This document shows, piece by piece, positions 1-10,668 of a DNA stretch of 64,000 nucleotides. The position numbers were made by a program, and so were the translations under genes. Origin of the DNA: Haplosporangium gracile (taxonomy: Eukaryota > Mortierellomycota > Mortierellomycetes > Mortierellales > Mortierellaceae); contig JAAAUF010000037.1 in the NCBI GenBank assembly GCA_015499985.1, positions 24,858 through 88,857 of the forward strand, written 5' to 3'. The stretch's first letter is position 1. Each line of letters begins with the position of its first letter. Below the pieces are notes generated by a model. It saw only the letters and a program-made list of their open reading frames with translations. It was not told the origin of the DNA and did no database searches.

Positions 1-82
1 GGCCATTATTTGTTAAAAGGGGGATCTGACTTTTAATTACGCACATCTTTTTCATTTCGCTCTTTGATCAACGGAATGATAG

Positions 83-470
83 TACATGTGGTGGACCCAA
101 GTTGGTCAAGTTCGAAGGAAAGCCCAAGGAGATTACACCCAAGGCACGGATCCGCTCTTGGATGGGGTAAGTTCCTTACCCTTGCCAAAACTGAGACCCC
201 TCATTCTCTTCCGCTTAGGCTCAACAACGCTAACTCGCCATGCGCTCAATCTCCTAATTTGCATCCCACCTATTCAGATACACATTGCCGTTCGATCGCC
301 ATGACTGGGTAGTCGATCGGTGCGGAAAGCAGGTCACCTATATCATTGACTTCTATTCTGGACATCCCGATCCTCGGTACCCCGAAGCGCCTAGTTTCTA
401 TCTGGATGTGCGTCCTAAACTGACTGCTGAAGGCGCTTGGCAGCGGTTCAGGAAGTTTATGTTTGATTAG
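83..470 (+). CDS. HCCS/CYC3: Cytochrome c heme lyase (holocytochrome c synthase), 3' end
   Basis: C-terminal part of holocytochrome c synthase, the mitochondrial intermembrane-space enzyme that attaches heme to the CXXCH cysteines of apocytochrome c. Exons about 83-166 and 278-470 join in frame across a 111-bp GT-AG intron with a CTAAC-type branch site. The joined protein reads [20 protein letters not shown], then the family hallmark [13 protein letters not shown], then YIIDFYSG and FYLDVRP near the C-terminus. The segment [18 protein letters not shown] spans the splice, which confirms the join. The 5' exon edge is uncertain: the frame has a stop at 27-29, and the AG at 81-82 is the best acceptor. 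The rest of the gene lies to the left of the window. Identity is near certain from the FDRHDW block; the gene is truncated only by the window edge. Confidence 0.9.
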
Positions 471-787
471 AGATTAGATTTTTAATATAAACAGCGTCAG
501 GCGTACAATACATATTCATAGTTTGATCGCATCGGCATGGAACAATAATAATAACAACTTTTGCATGATATTCAAGAATGATTGTGTAAGAAGGGGAATA
601 TCAAGTTTTATGTTCAAAGTAAACAACCAAAAAAATAGGTATGGGAAAAAGCTATCGAAAGGGTATCAACGATAATATCTACAATGACCATCCCTGGTCA
701 ATTTCAGGTTGATAAAAGAAAAGGACAGAAAGGGTATAAAATAACAAAAGAGGCGTAAAAAACAACGGAAATATATAAAAAGAAGAT
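471..787. other. Intergenic spacer between convergent genes
   Basis: AT-rich spacer between the stop of the heme lyase gene (+) and the stop of the Pumilio gene (-). It must hold two 3' UTRs. I see no ORF, RNA gene or repeat in it. Confidence 0.6.
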
Positions 788-3700
788 TTACCACCGGTTG
801 CGACGTCCACCTCCACTGCCGCCACCGTTACACTCCATACCATTCGTACCCGATCCAGATTTGGACCCATACCCACTTCCACTACCACCATTTGGTCCAC
901 CCTGCCCTAATGCACCACCCGCATTGCCTCCGCCACTATTTGAAAACGGGCTTACCCTCCATCTCTCAACCATAAAGGCAACCTTCTGCCCATACTTGGA
1001 CCCTCTCAACGAGACCATATGTCTCTTAATCAGCCCCGCACACGTCTCGCGATGTTTTTGCACGGCATTCGTAAGAATATACTGGATAATATAGTTTCCA
1101 TATTGGTCGGCCGCGATATCGATTAAGGGGATTCGGGGCCGGTCTTGGCTGAGGCTGTTGGTGGAGACGATGTGGATGTATTGGCCTATAACCTCTTCTT
1201 GGGTGAGGGAAATGATAGTGCCGTTGATTGCTATTGTGGGTGGCCCTGTTGGTGTGGGGGTTACAGGTGTTGTTGTGGCAGTTGCAGAGTTGGCGGTCGA
1301 AGCAGCAGAAGCGGCGGTGATAGAGGCGGTAGAGTTGAAAAGGGTGGCGGCCATACGGAGGGTCTTCTCGACAACCTTGGACGCGTACTGGTCCAGCGAG
1401 AGACTGACTGCGTCCTCAAGGATCTTTTGTGTCACCGTCGCCCTATCCGCGGGAGATCCATGTTCCAGAATATGTTGGATCACCCAGTTCCCCCATTGAC
1501 CTTTTGCGATCGATGTAACTGATTGCAGGATCTCATTCAACACCGGGCGCTAAAATTGACACGAAATGAAAATTCAATTTAAGTGATCTGGGTTTCAACC
1601 TTTCAACTATCCACGCGTTCACCGCGTTCTTAACAATAATCAACGAGCAATAATAGCAAGATTAAAGAACAAGAAATACCTTGTCGTGCTCAGCACAGTT
1701 CTCAAAAATATTCTGCACAACCAGACTCCCCGTCTCATCGACCGCAACCCCGGCCCACCGCCCCACAATAGCACTATTGACATACGTCATAACTGCCGGC
1801 GGCGCATCCGTCCAGCGGATCTCAAAAATCTTTTGCCAAACATGACACGCATATCGATGTACGATCGTCTCCCTGATCCTCCTAAACATTTCGGTAACAA
1901 TCCTCGCCTTACAATCCTCCTCCACATTATCGAGCGCCTTTTGCACCACATGACACCCGAACGGGTCACAGGCCAAGGTAAGGATGTTTCCACGCATGGC
2001 TTGGGCCAGGGCATCGATTTGGGAAGGAGAGCCGAATTCGAAACAGCGTTGGATGAGGAAGTTCCCGAAGCGGTTGGACATGAGGGGGTAAGCGGAGGAG
2101 GTTGTGAGGATGGCGTCAATGATTTGGAGTTTTTGGTCGGGTGGGGAGGTTTTGAGTTTTTGTTGCAGGTGGATGGAGGCTTGTTGGTCTGTTGCCTGCA
2201 ATATACGATTCACACACATCTATTTTCTCAATAATAAATCCATAAAAAGCGTTAAGTCATTATTGGCATGAAACTTACAAAAAGAAACGAAGCGGGGCAA
2301 AAAAAAAAAAGAATAGAATTGTACCTGGTAGTCGAGATAAACGGGCCTCTCGCTGTGGCGGCGATAGTTGTTCCTGTAAGTAGCCGGACCCTGCTGCTGT
2401 TGCTGAGCAGACTGGGTAGCTTGTTGCTGCTGCTGGTTGGAATGCGTGTACTGTTGGTTGATGTATTGGGGATCGAATCCAGGACTGTGACCTATCGTAC
2501 CATGTTGGTACTGTCCTGCCGCCTGTCCATCATATCCATATCCCGCGTTCATCTACAAAGGGCGATAGTGAGATCAGACGTTAGCTTTACATCATTTCTC
2601 AATGCTTTGACGAGGTTTGAAAACGAAAACAAAAAAAAAACACTTACATCATCGGCCCAGGATTGAGAGTGGCTGAGCCCGGCAGCGGGGACATTCCAGG
2701 GGTAAGCGCCAGGCTGCTCAACAGCAGGAGAATCAAATACACCACCGCCAACGTCGCCACCGCGGGAAGCAGACGAAAAACTTCCAGGACTGCGATGGTT
2801 CGTCATGGGGAAGCTAATCTGGGAACCATACCCATGCTGCGACAGACCACGTCCACTACCACCGTAACCCGTAGGCGTTGACACTTCCTGTCCAAAATCA
2901 GACGATGAAGGGGAATCGACCATATCCATCAACCCCTGGTACTGTTGCTGGTAGAACGATTGAGAGGCGTTGATCTTTATGCTCAGGTTAGGTTGGTGCG
3001 AAGAGGCAGAAGATTGCTGTTGCAAGCTGGTGATGGAGTTGGATCGCGAGGGCATCGAGAGCGGGTGGATAGCTGTAGCTGGGCCGCTGACATTGCTGGC
3101 GTATGGGACGTTGGGCTCATATAGGTTGTCTGCAAGAGCTCCTAATGCACTGCCTGTAGCAGTGGACTCAGCCGTTTCTGTCGCAGCCGAAGAAGAATCG
3201 TCCATACCAGCCATACTAAATGTGTTGAACGAAGGGACTGTCGATGAAGTCGCCAACAGAGGTGCAGGAGCAGCCTTGCCAACATTAATGGTCAAGTGAC
3301 CAAATTTCGAAGAAGACGCGGTCGCGTTCTTGGTAGTCGCATTGAATCCTGACGTCAAGCTGGCAGGCTGGGTCAACTTGAGCTGCTGCTTCATTAGCTC
3401 CTCAATCTCCCTATCCCGCTGTCGAAGCTTACGTCGATCCTCCTCAGACTCGAGCAACATCTTGGTGACAAGCTCCTTGAGTTGGCTGATCTCTGTTGAT
3501 TGACGAAGGCACGTCTGTTGTAAGGCGTCCGCGTCAACAGTATTGGCCGCTGATTTGACTGTAACAGTGAGGGCGGGTGAGCTCTGGCGACGCGTAGAAG
3601 AGGAATGTGCAATATTCCAGATGTTGGGCCCACGTGTTAGTGTTGCTGCTGCTGAAGGCGCATCCTTTGAGGTCGAGGTGAGGTATGCCTTCATAGTGGT

Positions 3701-4791
3701 TGCGTTGGTGGTATTGTTTGGCTAGCGTGCACCAATCATTCAACAATGGAAAATTGTGCGGAATTTCAAGGTGCGGAATGGGCATTATTAGCGTCGTCAG
3801 TCGACATATAATAAAAAGGGGGGTATGTGTGTGATGGGAGAAGGAATATAGGAAGGACAAAGGGTTGCATAACACATGTGGGTTATGATAATTCCACATT
3901 ACACCAAGAAGAAGAGATGGAGTATCAGAGTAGATGGGAAGGTGGGGAAGGATGGGATGAGTGGGATGGATGGGATAAGTGGGATGGATGGGACGATAGA
4001 CAATCACGCACAAAAATAAGGTTCAAAATTCCAGTAGAACAAAGAGTAGACAACGAGAAGGGAAGAAAAAAAGGTACCTGATCCATCCTAGCTCGCTTCT
4101 GGACAAGGAATCGACGCACAGCGCGTTGTACCACAACTACGGCATCCACCATCGCAGCACTAGCAGTTGCAGTACTACCTGAACCAACATAGGCCAACAG
4201 ACGAACATCCCCTAAACGAGGGAGATGAGTATTCCCTGTTCCAGTCTTGGTTGCCTGCTCCTCCATTCTAGAATTGGACGTGGGCGTATGACTGCCATCA
4301 TGCGCTTCCCATCGCGAAGACGACTGAGAGATATTACCCAAGGGCAGAGGAAGAGGGAGACTGAAGCTGGGTTCCTGAAGAAGGGGCGAGTTGGGCTCCG
4401 GGGAGTTCAGTTCTGGGAACCCGTCAAACAGGCGGCTCAGGCTAAATGCAACATTGGGAAGACGAGAAGTGCGTTGTTGCTGCTGGTGTGAGTGCTGTTG
4501 CTGTCGTCGGGAGGAAGAGTTGGATTCCAGAACAGGTACAGGTACAGGAGGGAGTGAAGGCGCGTTGGTGTTGCTGAAGAGGATGGGATTGTTGGTATTG
4601 GTTACCGTCATCAGCTTGGACTGGAAGAAGGCCGCTCCGAAGGTTGGCTCATTCTGGTCACCACCGTTTTGAAGATTTACAACTGCGTTTCCTTCTGCTG
4701 ATTGTTGCTGTTGCTTGGAGATGTTTTGCAGCAGATATCCAATGTTGGTCTGCGCATTTGCGAGTCGCTCCTTGTACCCGTTTCCAAGCAT
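788..4791 (-). CDS. Pumilio (PUF) family RNA-binding protein, Puf1/Jsn1-like
   Basis: Predicted cytoplasmic mRNA-binding translational regulator of about 1105 aa. Exons (minus strand): 4791-4078, 3721-2648, 2552-2325, 2219-1680, 1549-788, all joined in phase 0. The N-terminal half is Ser/Gln-rich, with an IQ-like basic helix (VQRAVRRFLVQKRAR) near residues 217-232 and a coiled coil (QLKELVTKMLLESEEDRRK...) near 305-350. The PUF repeats start near residue 673. Repeat cores in order: NRFGNFLIQ, DPFGCHVVQ, HRYACHVWQ, DETGSLVVQ, GQWGNWVIQ, DQYASKVVE, DQYGNYIIQ, SKYGQKVAF. A Thr/Ala/Pro-rich insert of about 60 residues separates the SKVVE and NYIIQ repeats, as in fungal Puf1/Jsn1 proteins. No RRM is visible, although Jsn1 has one. 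The tail is Gly/Asn-rich. The start at 4791 is the first ATG in frame; the frame stays open upstream, so a further 5' exon is possible. Confidence 0.85.
3948..3992. repeat. Short minisatellite in the first intron of the PUF gene
   Basis: Imperfect 10-bp units built on gggatggatg / gggataagtg, repeated about four times, inside the 356-bp intron (3722-4077) of the Pumilio gene. No coding frame is involved. Confidence 0.7.
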
Positions 4792-4863
4792 GAGGACAAG
4801 GGTGTTGAAGGAAAGGGAGGAGGTTGAGTGGGTTGCTGAGGCTTTGAGCCTATTTTTTTTCAA

Positions 4864-5915
4864 GTTTATAGGGAGCTTACAAGGATTGAGTTGAAAGAGG
4901 ATAGAGCAAAAAAAAAAAAAAAAAAGGACTGTGCGCGGTGTGGGATGTTTGGCGTCTGGGATAGAGGAATCGAAGGAGGAAAAAAGAGTTGTAAGAGAGC
5001 AATAGCACGCGATATATTTTTTTGTCTTTTTGGATGTGATTCAAGGATAGCGTGGAGAGACAGAATAAAATGAAAAAAAAAATGATTGAAGGGATGGAGC
5101 GAACGAGAGTAGATTGAAGTAAGATAGAAGAAAGTAAGAAAAGCAAATATATAGGGAAATTAAGCAACACCTTGCAAGCACATAATAAAAAGAAAAAGAT
5201 GGTGAGGATGGCCAAGAATGCCAAAGAGGAAAAGGGAAGTGTTGAATAGTTATTAAGCAGGCTGAAAGATAGAAATAAAAATAAAAGATGAAGTAGTGGG
5301 AATGGAGAAAAGAATTAGAGCCAAGAGGGGAAGAAGAAGAGAAGTAAGTTGAGAACGAAAGAAAAGAAGAATGGGAAAGAGGAGCGCACTCCGCCTTTTT
5401 AAGAAAGGGGTGAGCATTTCGCATATCTCTCCTATGAAATGGTGTCGAGCATCATCATGGCGGTCTCTTCGAGTGGTTGTATTCTCCTCTCTCCTTTTGG
5501 AATTGGAGAAAGGGGGTTGGGAAACAACACACCTCAACAGAAAGACAGTCGATGGACCATTTTGCTTGCCGTCATCTTACCGTCCACCCTTCATCGCAAA
5601 GAATGGTGGTCGGTCGCATAGCCCTACCTCTCTCCCTATCTCATCTCCCTCCTTGATGTGATGTGCGGTGGGTGAATGAAGGGCGAGTCGTCAAGGGCCA
5701 CACCCCACGTCATACAAAAATCAGATTTTCGATCCCTTTGCTCACAATTCCTATTATTCCTGAACGATCCAAGAAAACATAAGAGAACATAGTGTGAGGT
5801 GGTTTGTATGAAAAATGCATTGTTGCTATGTATTTTACTTAGGTACCAGGGTCGTGTTTTCTATCGAGTTGTTATATATCTAATCGACGAGAAAAGGTAC
5901 TTGCTCTTCCTTCTT
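4864..5915. promoter_or_regulatory. Pyrimidine-rich leader and promoter region of the PUF gene
   Basis: On the minus (sense) strand, 4880-5420 is almost entirely C/T with runs of T, as expected of a long pyrimidine-rich promoter/5' leader. ORFs here are low-complexity Phe/Leu/Ser strings and are rejected. From 5430 to 5915 the composition is normal and I see no gene. Confidence 0.4.
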
Positions 5916-6051
5916 TTAGAGAGGAAAACAAAAAGGCGTGAGCAATAGTGCTAAGGTTGTGAAATGTGCTAAAGAGAAATGAAAAAAGAGTAGTGCGGCC
6001 AAGAGGAGGCCATATGCTGGTATCATAGGATTGAGAAAGAAACAAAAGTGC

Positions 6052-7883
6052 TTAGATGCCGCTGCGTCTGATGAGCGAGAGGAACTCTTCTCTCGTCTTA
6101 GCATTGTCGCGGAAGCATCCGAACATGGAGCTGGTAATAGTCTGACTGCCGGGCTTCTGGACTCCACGCATCACCATGCAGAAATGGCTATTTTGTTGTT
6201 AATGAGAAAGACCGATGTTAATACCCTTCTTCTTAGTCTAACCTTAAGAATAAAAAAAACACGCAGTGATATGTCACAAGAGACTAAAAAGTACCTAGCC
6301 TCCATGACGACGGCAACACCCTGGGGGCTCAAGAGTTCTTGAAGGGCGATGGCGACCTGCTTGGTGAGACGCTCCTGGACTTGGAGACGACGGCTGAACA
6401 TCTCTGCGAGGCGAGCAATCTTGCTCAGTCCGACGACCTTTCCGTTCTGAGGAATGTACCCAATATGAATCTATAAGGAAGAAAGAAAGCGGTTAGGTGA
6501 TTGTCTAGGAGAATGATTTGATCCGATGTGGCGACCTTTTTTTTCCTTTTCCTTTTCACTGATGAAAAGACTTGTACTGTACCTTTCCGGTGAAGGGAAC
6601 CATGTGGTGCTCGCACAGGGAAAAGACATCAATATTCTTGACAATCACCATCTCGTCGTGATCTATATAGCTCAGAGGGAAACAAAACAAGAAAGAAAGC
6701 ATGTAAAGTGAGTCACTGCCGCTTCTCTCTTTCCTTCCCATCACTCTGTTTTGTTGTCCTTTCCTTCATGGTTTCAACACCCGCTCAGTCTTCCTGTGCT
6801 CCCTTGTGTCCTCCACTTTTTCCCATTGTCCTTTGTTGTACTCCATACCTTCTTGGAAGAGAGCCTTGTTCATCAAGTCTAACGACAGCAGGGACAAAAA
6901 AAAAAAAGGAAAACATGAACACAAACAATCCCGGTTAGTTTTACTTCTACTTTTTCCTGGGCTACTTTTCCCTTCGGCCAATTAGAGTCCAAACAATTAC
7001 AACAAAAAAAAAAAGAAGAAAGTTTGGTCATATATATATTGGCGTGGGATTCTTACGGGTAACACTCTCTTCGTAGCCCTTGGAAAAGAACATGAGAGCC
7101 TTGGCGTAGCGCTCGGGGGTCTTCAAGAGTCCCTCACGGTTAGGGTCCTCTCCAATACACTCGAGGATCGTACGAACAGCTCCCGAGATCTTTTGGATCC
7201 TTGCAGCGCGCGACTCTTCAGTATCCTCACGGCGTTCACGAGCACCGATACCTATTATGAATAAAAAAAGGGAGAGGATGATAAGATGCCGCGTAAGCAA
7301 CCACCACAACAAAAACAAAAAGCATCCTTATTGTTGCCGCATGGATCTTTCTTCTACCAAAAGACAGAGAGGATTTGACGTACTGGGGAAGCTGAGGCCG
7401 TCAAAGTCAATGGGTGAAGGGCCGCGGGTATGGGGGTTGTCAGCCTTCATGTAACTCTGTCCGAGGCTGTGCGAGTGACCTGTCAATGCATGGGCAACGA
7501 CGACCTTGGCGACAGGCTGAGCCAACCTATTAATTGTGGCACATACGCACATACACACAGCAGACAGGCAAACACACAAGTTAGTTTTCTGGAATATGCT
7601 GAGCCATGAGAAACGACAGTACTCCTTTCTTGTCATTTCTTTTTCTTCGTTCTGCATTCCTTCATTTCTTTCCAAAACACGGAATCAACAGTGAGCGGGG
7701 AGTAAGCGGAATAATGTCAGGGGACTCCACGAGGTCAGAATGTAATGACACTGCGCAGATCAGTTGTTTGTCCATGGGTTGATTTCGGTTCATTCAGTTG
7801 CAATGGAGAAGAGATGGCCTTGGGGAGATCACTTACTCGACGTTGTCGGCAGCGGCTCCGTTGGGTTCAGCGGGGAAAGACAT
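6052..7883 (-). CDS. GCH1/FOL2 (folE): GTP cyclohydrolase I
   Basis: Converts GTP to 7,8-dihydroneopterin triphosphate, the first step of folate and tetrahydrobiopterin synthesis; the enzyme is a cytosolic homodecamer. Seven exons (minus): 7883-7837, 7526-7384, 7251-7057, 6878-6849, 6662-6583, 6470-6295, 6187-6052, giving 268 aa with every join in frame. The start [16 protein letters not shown] matches fungal length. Family blocks: [103 protein letters not shown]. The zinc ligands (Cys and His of LCEHHM, Cys of FCMVMRG) are all present, so it should be active. The 30-nt exon 6878-6849 supplies LMNKALFQE. Mortierella alpina is known to make tetrahydrobiopterin, which fits the suggested lineage. 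Confidence 0.95.
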
Positions 7884-8068
7884 GACTTAAACTGTGGGCG
7901 TGTAGGGTGACGGTAAAAGGGAAGGAAGATTAGTGAGGGAAGTGAGGAGTGAGGAGTGAAGAGTGAAGAGAAGGGACAAAGAAGAAAGAATGAGNNNNNN
8001 NNNGGGGGGGGGGGGGAAGTGCGATCGGGCAAGGGTTCTTAAAGGAAACCGACAGCGCAGACAACAAT

Positions 8069-8103
<35 letters not shown>

Positions 8104-8110
8104 GTTCGAG
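7884..8110. promoter_or_regulatory. GTP cyclohydrolase upstream region with G run, gap and CAA repeat
   Basis: Immediately upstream of the GTP cyclohydrolase start (minus strand). It contains a 9-base N gap (7995-8003) directly followed by 13 G, and a (CAA)n microsatellite at about 8066-8103 (TTG repeats on the sense strand). The sense strand is pyrimidine-rich. The gap prevents a reliable promoter reading. Confidence 0.5.
8066..8103. repeat. (CAA)n trinucleotide microsatellite
   Basis: About twelve nearly perfect copies of the trinucleotide, lying outside coding sequence upstream of GTP cyclohydrolase I. Confidence 0.9.
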
Positions 8111-10668
8111 GTGATTGGGCGTTTCGGCCGTTGGGGGGATGACCACTCTTTGATGAGAGTACAGTAGGTGGGGCGGAAGAAATATCTGAATGGAGGAGTA
8201 TCATTTTGTGTCAAGGTTGCTATTCACACCTTGTTTGGACAATTGAGGCCAATTATTCAACTGCCGCTCTCTCTCACACTCACACATACACCTTCGACCC
8301 ACAGACACAGGGGAAGGAAGAAAGAAGAGGAAATAGAAGGGACACACAGACATAGGAACACGCACACAGTGAGTGGGAGAGAAAGAGACACCACGTTTGG
8401 ATCTGATTATGACCAAGCGACATGCATGCCACGGCTACAACTACACAACATTCCCACACACAACAATTAATATCCCACATCCAGCATCCGCATACGCATT
8501 CGATCGAATTACTCCTCGCACAAAGCTATTCGTGCTGCCAGTCTGGTTGTAGAAAGACACAGTCGTTCGGCTCCCAGTTGCTTCACTGTCCTTCACACCG
8601 TTTTGAAAGCATAAGTAAAAAGTTGCGATCTACCAATTGATAAGAAAGTGCACTGGCCAAAGTGTCTATTGTTCCCAGTTTGGTCAATGCTGAATAACAA
8701 ACATTGACCATACATGGCATTTTCGCTTGTTACACGATGACAAAGGAAATTAAACGCGCTACGTTGTTGTTCATGAGCGAGTGGGCAACAAGGAATTTCG
8801 TCCTACACGCGTCGTCGTATTCTTCAGCCCTCCTTCTAGGATAATATCAAAACATAAGCCGTGATGCTATGATATCTGTCACACGTAAATAACAAGAAGC
8901 TATGATGCGATGGAGGGAAGGTCGGGTCAAGAAGTCGTAGAGTGTGTGTGCCGCTGAGCCATCACTCGGATCGGGTTGCAACAACCACGACGCGGCTCCA
9001 TCCTTATGAAAAAAGACTTACGCCACCGTTTTTTTTTCGTTTTCTGTCTTTGTCAACTTTGATCCGACTCGTTCTCCCTTTCCTTGGCATCAAAGAAGAA
9101 CCGGGTTCTTCCTTTCCATGCAAGTGTTGCACGTTATTGTCTTGGTGGCTGTGTGTAACTGAATATGATCAATGTGATCAATATGACCAATGGGTTTCTT
9201 GTCCTTCACGTCTTGACAAATCATCGTCATTGATCACCCTGCCTCTTTACCCCTGAATTGATTGATGCGACCTACATCGTCTCAGACACAAGGACACAGA
9301 AGGCACACATACAGGCACACATACAGACACACAAACAGACACACAGATACACAGACAAAAGCACTCTTTGTCTCCCCCCTCCCCCCTCTCCCTCTCTCTC
9401 CCTCTCTTTTGGACCTTCGGTGCAGTCACTTCACTTCGTATTAGCCCAGTTGTGTCCATTCCCCCTTGTCCATCCCCCTTCTCTCTTGTCGTCCAATCTC
9501 TATCTCTCCAGAAACCACTGATCTGACCCTGTCCCCTGTGTCCATCATCCATGCTCTCACTCTGCTTGCCTCGGAGCAAAAAATAAACAATTTCTTGCCG
9601 CTCTCAGAAATGAGCTCTCTCTCTGTTTTTTATTATCTGTTCAAAAATCTCTTTTAACCCTGCCACCCTTCCTTCTCTTCTTCTCCCTTTGATCACAACA
9701 ACAACAATGGGCTAGTTGTTGTTATTGTTGTCATTGATGTTGTTGAGCAGACGCCAAGAGGCTAGCCGCTGTCTATGTCTGTGTCTGTGTCATTCATCGT
9801 GTTTTGCTCCTCTCCCCCTACTTTTCCTTACTCTTTAGTTGATTAGTGGCACATGCTCCCTCTGGCTGGCTGGCTGGGCGCTAACTGGCCCTGAAGTAGA
9901 GTTGTGTAAAGTTGTGTAAAAAAACATATCGACAAACATGCTCTCGGGTATTGCTGCTCTCTGGTCGCTGGTTATTATTATCATGGTCGTTTTGTCTGTT
10001 GTTGTCTGTTGCCTGTGGTTGCTTGAGCTGCAAGTTCCCAGTCCAGCATCTCCTTGGCTGACTGAACGGGAGGACGGGCTTGTCTGTCTGTCTGTCTGTC
10101 TGTCTGTTGTACTCGTGGCTGTCTTCATTCTTGACCTATGTCTGTTCATTCATTCCTTAACCCCCCATCAACAAGGTCACTTGTTCCTCTTCTTCTTCTT
10201 TTCTTCTCTTCCTCCTTTCCCTCATTACTGCTCCACCCGTCCTCACACTCCACACTCACTAGGTCATCCCTCTCTTTTACATTTCTCACTCTTCTTTCTC
10301 ATCCCTCTTCTCTCTCTTCTCGCATTCATTCCCTTCACTCTCGCTCTCATTCACATTCTTCTCTTCACCCCTTCACGTTTCGTCGTTATCGTCCTTTCTC
10401 CCCTCAATTAAAACAACAGAGAGTATCCACGTCTACCCTTTTTTGTTCTCTTTCAACCTTTCCCCTTTTTTCCATTCTCTATTACCTTTTATTATTGTGC
10501 TCCGTCCCTCGTTTTCTGTGCTTCCCGCCACAAACCTCTCTCCTGCGCATATCCATCCTCGTTTTTCGTCTATCTTTAACCTTCGCCTTTTGTACTCCAA
10601 CAACCCCAGGCACACTTCTTCACTTTTCTCTGCACTTTTCTCAACTCTTCACAGCGCCAACATACACC
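8111..10668. promoter_or_regulatory. Divergent intergenic region with simple repeats and CT-rich leader
   Basis: Lies between the GTP cyclohydrolase gene (-) and the Ser/Gln-rich gene (+). Only short low-complexity ORFs occur. Visible repeats are a CACAGA/CACATA-type array at about 9285-9360 and a perfect TGTC tetranucleotide run at about 10080-10106. From 10150 to 10668 the plus (sense) strand is strongly pyrimidine-rich, as in other leaders in this window. It ends in catacaccatg at the predicted start. Confidence 0.5.
10080..10106. repeat. (TGTC)n tetranucleotide microsatellite
   Basis: Six to seven uninterrupted TGTC units in the upstream region of the gene that starts at 10669. Confidence 0.85.

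Noticed and set aside
798..4672. Plus-strand ORFs opposite the Pumilio gene
   Set aside because: They are mirror images of the Gly/Ser/Gln-rich minus-strand exons, low in complexity and without motifs.
8276..9360. CACA-rich stretches considered as a CRISPR-like array
   Set aside because: The repeats are simple dinucleotide or tetranucleotide drift without uniform spacers, and the host is eukaryotic.
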